NCBI GenBank assembly: GCA_963596435.1
Contig: CAVBMG010000077.1
Span: 1 to 15,677, forward strand
Source of the DNA: COE1 sp963596435
GTDB lineage: Bacteria; Bacillota; Clostridia; Lachnospirales; Lachnospiraceae
Direction of reading: 5' to 3'
Length of the DNA: 15,677 nt
Shown: in pieces, positions 13,942-15,677 of the stretch
How the letters are laid out: each line of letters begins with the position of its first letter
Position numbering within the stretch: position 1 is the stretch's first letter
Program-made: the position numbers and the translations under genes
Notes under the pieces: generated by a model
The model's input: only the letters and a program-made list of their open reading frames with translations
The model's database searches: none
What the model was told of the DNA's origin: nothing

Positions 13942-15177
13942 TTAGAATGCATGAATAAATAATCCACTCCGAAGCTTAGGCTCGAACCAGGTGGATTTTG
14001 GCGGCATCAGAAGACCTGCATCAGCAACTTCAAATAATTCATAGATGGAAGTCGGGTACATGGCAAAGGCTACAGCACAATCTGTATGAACTCTGCGCTC
14101 CAACTCTTCCATTCCTCTGATTCCACCTACAAAGTCAATTCGCTTATCAGTTTTAGGATCTGTAATATGTAAAACCGGTGAAAGAACCAGGTTCTGTAAT
14201 AAAGCAACATCCAGACCGTTTACAGGATCTGCTGATGTGTATTCCGGTTTTATTTCAAGCAGATGCCATTTGCCCTGCAGATACATGGCAACCTGTCCTT
14301 TATGTTCAGGGCGGTGACAATGTTCACCAGTCTCCAGCAGCTGATAGACTGATGTGACCTGATTCAGGAATTCAGAAGGAGCAAGACCATTCAGATCCTT
14401 GACTACTCTGTTATAATCCATAATCATCAACTCTTCATCCGCAAATAATACGGAAAGGAAATAATTAAATTCTTCCTTACCAGTATAATCGGGATGAGAC
14501 GCTCTCATTCGCTGACCTACTTTAACTGCAGAAGCACAGCGATGATGACCGTCCGCAATATAGATCTGATCTATTTTAGAGAAAGTATCAGCAATTGCAC
14601 TGATATCAGCATCTTTATAAACACACCATACTCTATGGGTAATTCCATCCTCGGAAGTGAAATTATAAAGAGCATCATTATGCTTGGTGCGGGTAATGAT
14701 TTCATTTAATACAGGATTGGCTCTGTATGCAAGAAAGATAGGTCCTGTTTGAGCCTGACAGGTCTCCACGTGTCGAATTCTGTCCAGTTCCTTATCTTCT
14801 CTTGTGTTCTCGTGTTTTTTGATAACCTGGTTCATATAGTCATCTATACTGGCACAGGCTACAATACCAGTCTGGACGCGACCATTCATGGTAAGCTCAT
14901 AAAGATAATAGACAGGCTTATCTTCCTGAACAAAATTACCATCGTTTATCATCTGCCAAAGCAGATCGTGAGCTTTCTGATATACTTTAGGGTCATAGGT
15001 ATCTACAGAATCATCAAACTGCGTTTCTGCCCTGTCTATATTCAGAAAAGATAATGGATGGTCTTTCACTGCCTGTTTAGCTTCTGCTCTGTTGTACACA
15101 TCATAAGGAAGTGTTGCTATTTCTGATTCCAAGCCTTCTTTGGGTCTATACCCTTGAAATGGTCTGATCTGTGCCAT
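13942..15177 (-). CDS. DUF1015 family protein
   Basis: This 411-aa cytoplasmic protein belongs to DUF1015; no function is proved to my knowledge. Conserved blocks are visible: IRPFQGYRP and ATLPYDVYNR at the N-terminus, KHENTREDKELDRIRH (121-136), IYIADGHHRCASA (205-217), and MPPKSTWFEPKLRSGLF at the C-terminus. DGHHR resembles the GxxR/GHRR-type motif of ParB/sulfiredoxin-like enzymes, which includes a free-serine kinase; related genes often sit near serine-biosynthesis genes in Firmicutes, though none is seen here. The start ATG 15177 is chosen because AGGAGGTT lies 7-8 nt upstream and the conserved MAQIRPF begins there; an in-frame ATG 90 bp upstream falls before the promoter and can be dismissed. 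The MscS gene follows 23 bp later. Confidence 0.9.
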   Translation of the reverse strand: MAQIRPFQGYRPKEGLESEIATLPYDVYNRAEAKQAVKDHPLSFLNIDRAETQFDDSVDTYDPKVYQKAHDLLWQMINDGNFVQEDKPVYYLYELTMNGRVQTGIVACASIDDYMNQVIKKHENTREDKELDRIRHVETCQAQTGPIFLAYRANPVLNEIITRTKHNDALYNFTSEDGITHRVWCVYKDADISAIADTFSKIDQIYIADGHHRCASAVKVGQRMRASHPDYTGKEEFNYFLSVLFADEELMIMDYNRVVKDLNGLAPSEFLNQVTSVYQLLETGEHCHRPEHKGQVAMYLQGKWHLLEIKPEYTSADPVNGLDVALLQNLVLSPVLHITDPKTDKRIDFVGGIRGMEELERRVHTDCAVAFAMYPTSIYELFEVADAGLLMPPKSTWFEPKLRSGLFIHAF

Positions 15178-15209
15178 GCTGATAACCTCCTGATTTTTAT
15201 AATAAGAAC

Positions 15210-15238
15210 ATTGTATCAGATAAAGTCTTTTTTGACAA
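15210..15238 (-). promoter_or_regulatory. Promoter of DUF1015-mscS operon
   Basis: The minus strand has TTGTCA (15238-15233), a 17-bp spacer and TACAAT (15215-15210), five of six matches each. The leader would be about 27 nt. Its -35 overlaps the plus-strand -35 by five bases. Confidence 0.8.
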
Positions 15239-15260
15239 CTCAAGCACGGAGTGTTAGAAT
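15232..15260 (+). promoter_or_regulatory. Promoter of the 91-aa protein gene
   Basis: A perfect TTGACA (15232-15237), a 17-bp spacer and TAGAAT (15255-15260). Transcription should begin about 48 nt before the ATG at 15315. The -35 is shared with the divergent promoter. Confidence 0.85.
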
Positions 15261-15314
15261 CGTTCATAGTGACGTCCTATATGGGCATTCAAGGAAAGGT
15301 GTGAGGTGACTGAT

Positions 15315-15590
15315 ATGACAGAAGAAGACAAGAAATTATTAGATCGAATTAATGAATATGCAGAACGTAAATTAAATGACCCTGATAAGAAGATGCGGGT
15401 ATCTTCCCAGTTAGATCGTTTGAAGCCTATTATGTTAAAAATCGCAGAGGAACAGAATACGACAGTTGAGGATATTTTTGTGAGATATATGGATCTGGCA
15501 ACATCATCCAACAATGCCAAGTTCTTGAATACCGTCGGAAATATGACCCAGAATGAAAACGGTCAGGATTTTACAAATTTGAATATTTAA
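15315..15590 (+). CDS. 91-aa conserved-looking soluble protein, unknown function
   Basis: This small protein is not recognised. It is highly charged and mostly helical by appearance, with no cysteines, no signal peptide and no membrane segment. The N-terminal MTEEDKKLLDRINEYAERK is amphipathic and could form a coiled-coil or helical bundle; the C-terminal 20 residues are Asn/Gln rich and probably disordered. It has a near-consensus promoter. ATG 15315 follows GAGGTGA by 5 nt; a GTG nine bases upstream (15306) with AAAGG at proper spacing is an alternative and would add three residues. It is divergent from the DUF1015 gene and ended by a terminator 40 bp downstream. That it is a gene is well supported by its signals; no function is proposed. 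Confidence 0.8.
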   Translation: MTEEDKKLLDRINEYAERKLNDPDKKMRVSSQLDRLKPIMLKIAEEQNTTVEDIFVRYMDLATSSNNAKFLNTVGNMTQNENGQDFTNLNI

Positions 15591-15595
15591 ACAAT

Positions 15596-15623
15596 ATAAA
15601 AAGGATGCATATTCTGCATCCTT
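15596..15623 (-). terminator. Terminator for a minus-strand gene beyond the right edge
   Basis: A 9-bp stem (AAGGATGCA 15601-15609, TGCATCCTT 15615-15623, 5-nt loop) runs into TTTTTAT only on the minus strand. It could therefore stop a transcript entering from the right; it may also help protect the plus-strand mRNA. Confidence 0.6.
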
Positions 15624-15630
15624 CAGACTG

Positions 15631-15668
15631 TAGACAACTACGTTCAAAAGAGCTGGTTGTCTATTTTT
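15631..15668 (+). terminator. Rho-independent terminator after the 91-aa gene
   Basis: TAGACAAC (15631-15638) pairs with GTTGTCTA (15656-15663) around a 17-nt loop and is followed by TTTTT at 15664-15668. It lies 40 bp after the stop codon at 15590. Confidence 0.75.
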
Positions 15669-15677
15669 ATGTCTCCA

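Noticed and set aside
15178..15267. Longer start for the DUF1015 gene (15267)
   Set aside because: It would start upstream of the -10 and -35 of the gene's own promoter; ATG 15177 has AGGAGGTT and begins at the conserved MAQIRPF.
1..15677. CRISPR array, insertion sequence, prophage or riboswitch
   Set aside because: No regularly spaced direct repeats, transposase or integrase reading, terminal inverted repeats, or recognised riboswitch/T-box core was found on reading both strands by eye.

Overview
The window is about 42% GC by eye. It looks like the chromosome of an anaerobic Firmicute (class Clostridia, most likely Lachnospiraceae). The reasons are the GGGtGRT/NifU-like pair, the DUF1015 protein, strong AGGAGG ribosome binding sites, SigA-type TTGACA/TATAAT promoters and the overall protein character. 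The genus cannot be fixed from sequence alone. No phage, transposon, CRISPR array or integrative-element hallmark was seen. This is a mostly ordinary housekeeping region with several poorly characterised genes.

Layout, left to right. (1) 1-1561, minus strand: an aminoglycoside-phosphotransferase-fold kinase followed 34 bp later by a nitroreductase that runs off the left edge. (2) 1705-3700, minus strand: a NifU/IscU-like scaffold translationally coupled to the GGGtGRT protein, closed by a clear terminator. The leader of this unit carries a strong hairpin and a perfect DnaA-box 9-mer. (3) 3700-8087, minus strand: a 1222-aa type IA topoisomerase with five tandem zinc-ribbon repeats, followed by a GlmU-like left-handed beta-helix protein that lacks a nucleotidyltransferase domain. 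(4) 8109-10690, minus strand: argH then asd, ended by a terminator. (5) 10888-12469, plus strand: an ABC ATPase and permease of the nitrate/sulfonate/taurine family, overlapping each other, with no binding protein in view. (6) 12428-13048, minus strand: a small single-pass membrane protein gene overlapping the permease tail, with a near-consensus promoter of its own, then tRNA-Thr(CGU) with its own promoter, a leader hairpin and a terminator. (7) 13049-15177, minus strand: a DUF1015 protein followed by an MscS-type mechanosensitive channel. (8) 15315-15668, plus strand: a 91-aa unrecognised protein, divergent from DUF1015, with the two promoters sharing their -35 box.

How the genes work together: asd and argH supply lysine/threonine/methionine and arginine biosynthesis. 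The NifU-like/GGGtGRT pair looks like a cysteine-rich two-protein module, possibly iron-sulfur related, whose role is not established. The most interesting items for follow-up are that pair, the divergent repeat-expanded topoisomerase, the overlapping small membrane gene, and the compact regulatory architecture around the tRNA and the DUF1015/91-aa divergent promoters. No clearly new multi-gene system (defence, secretion or similar) was found.
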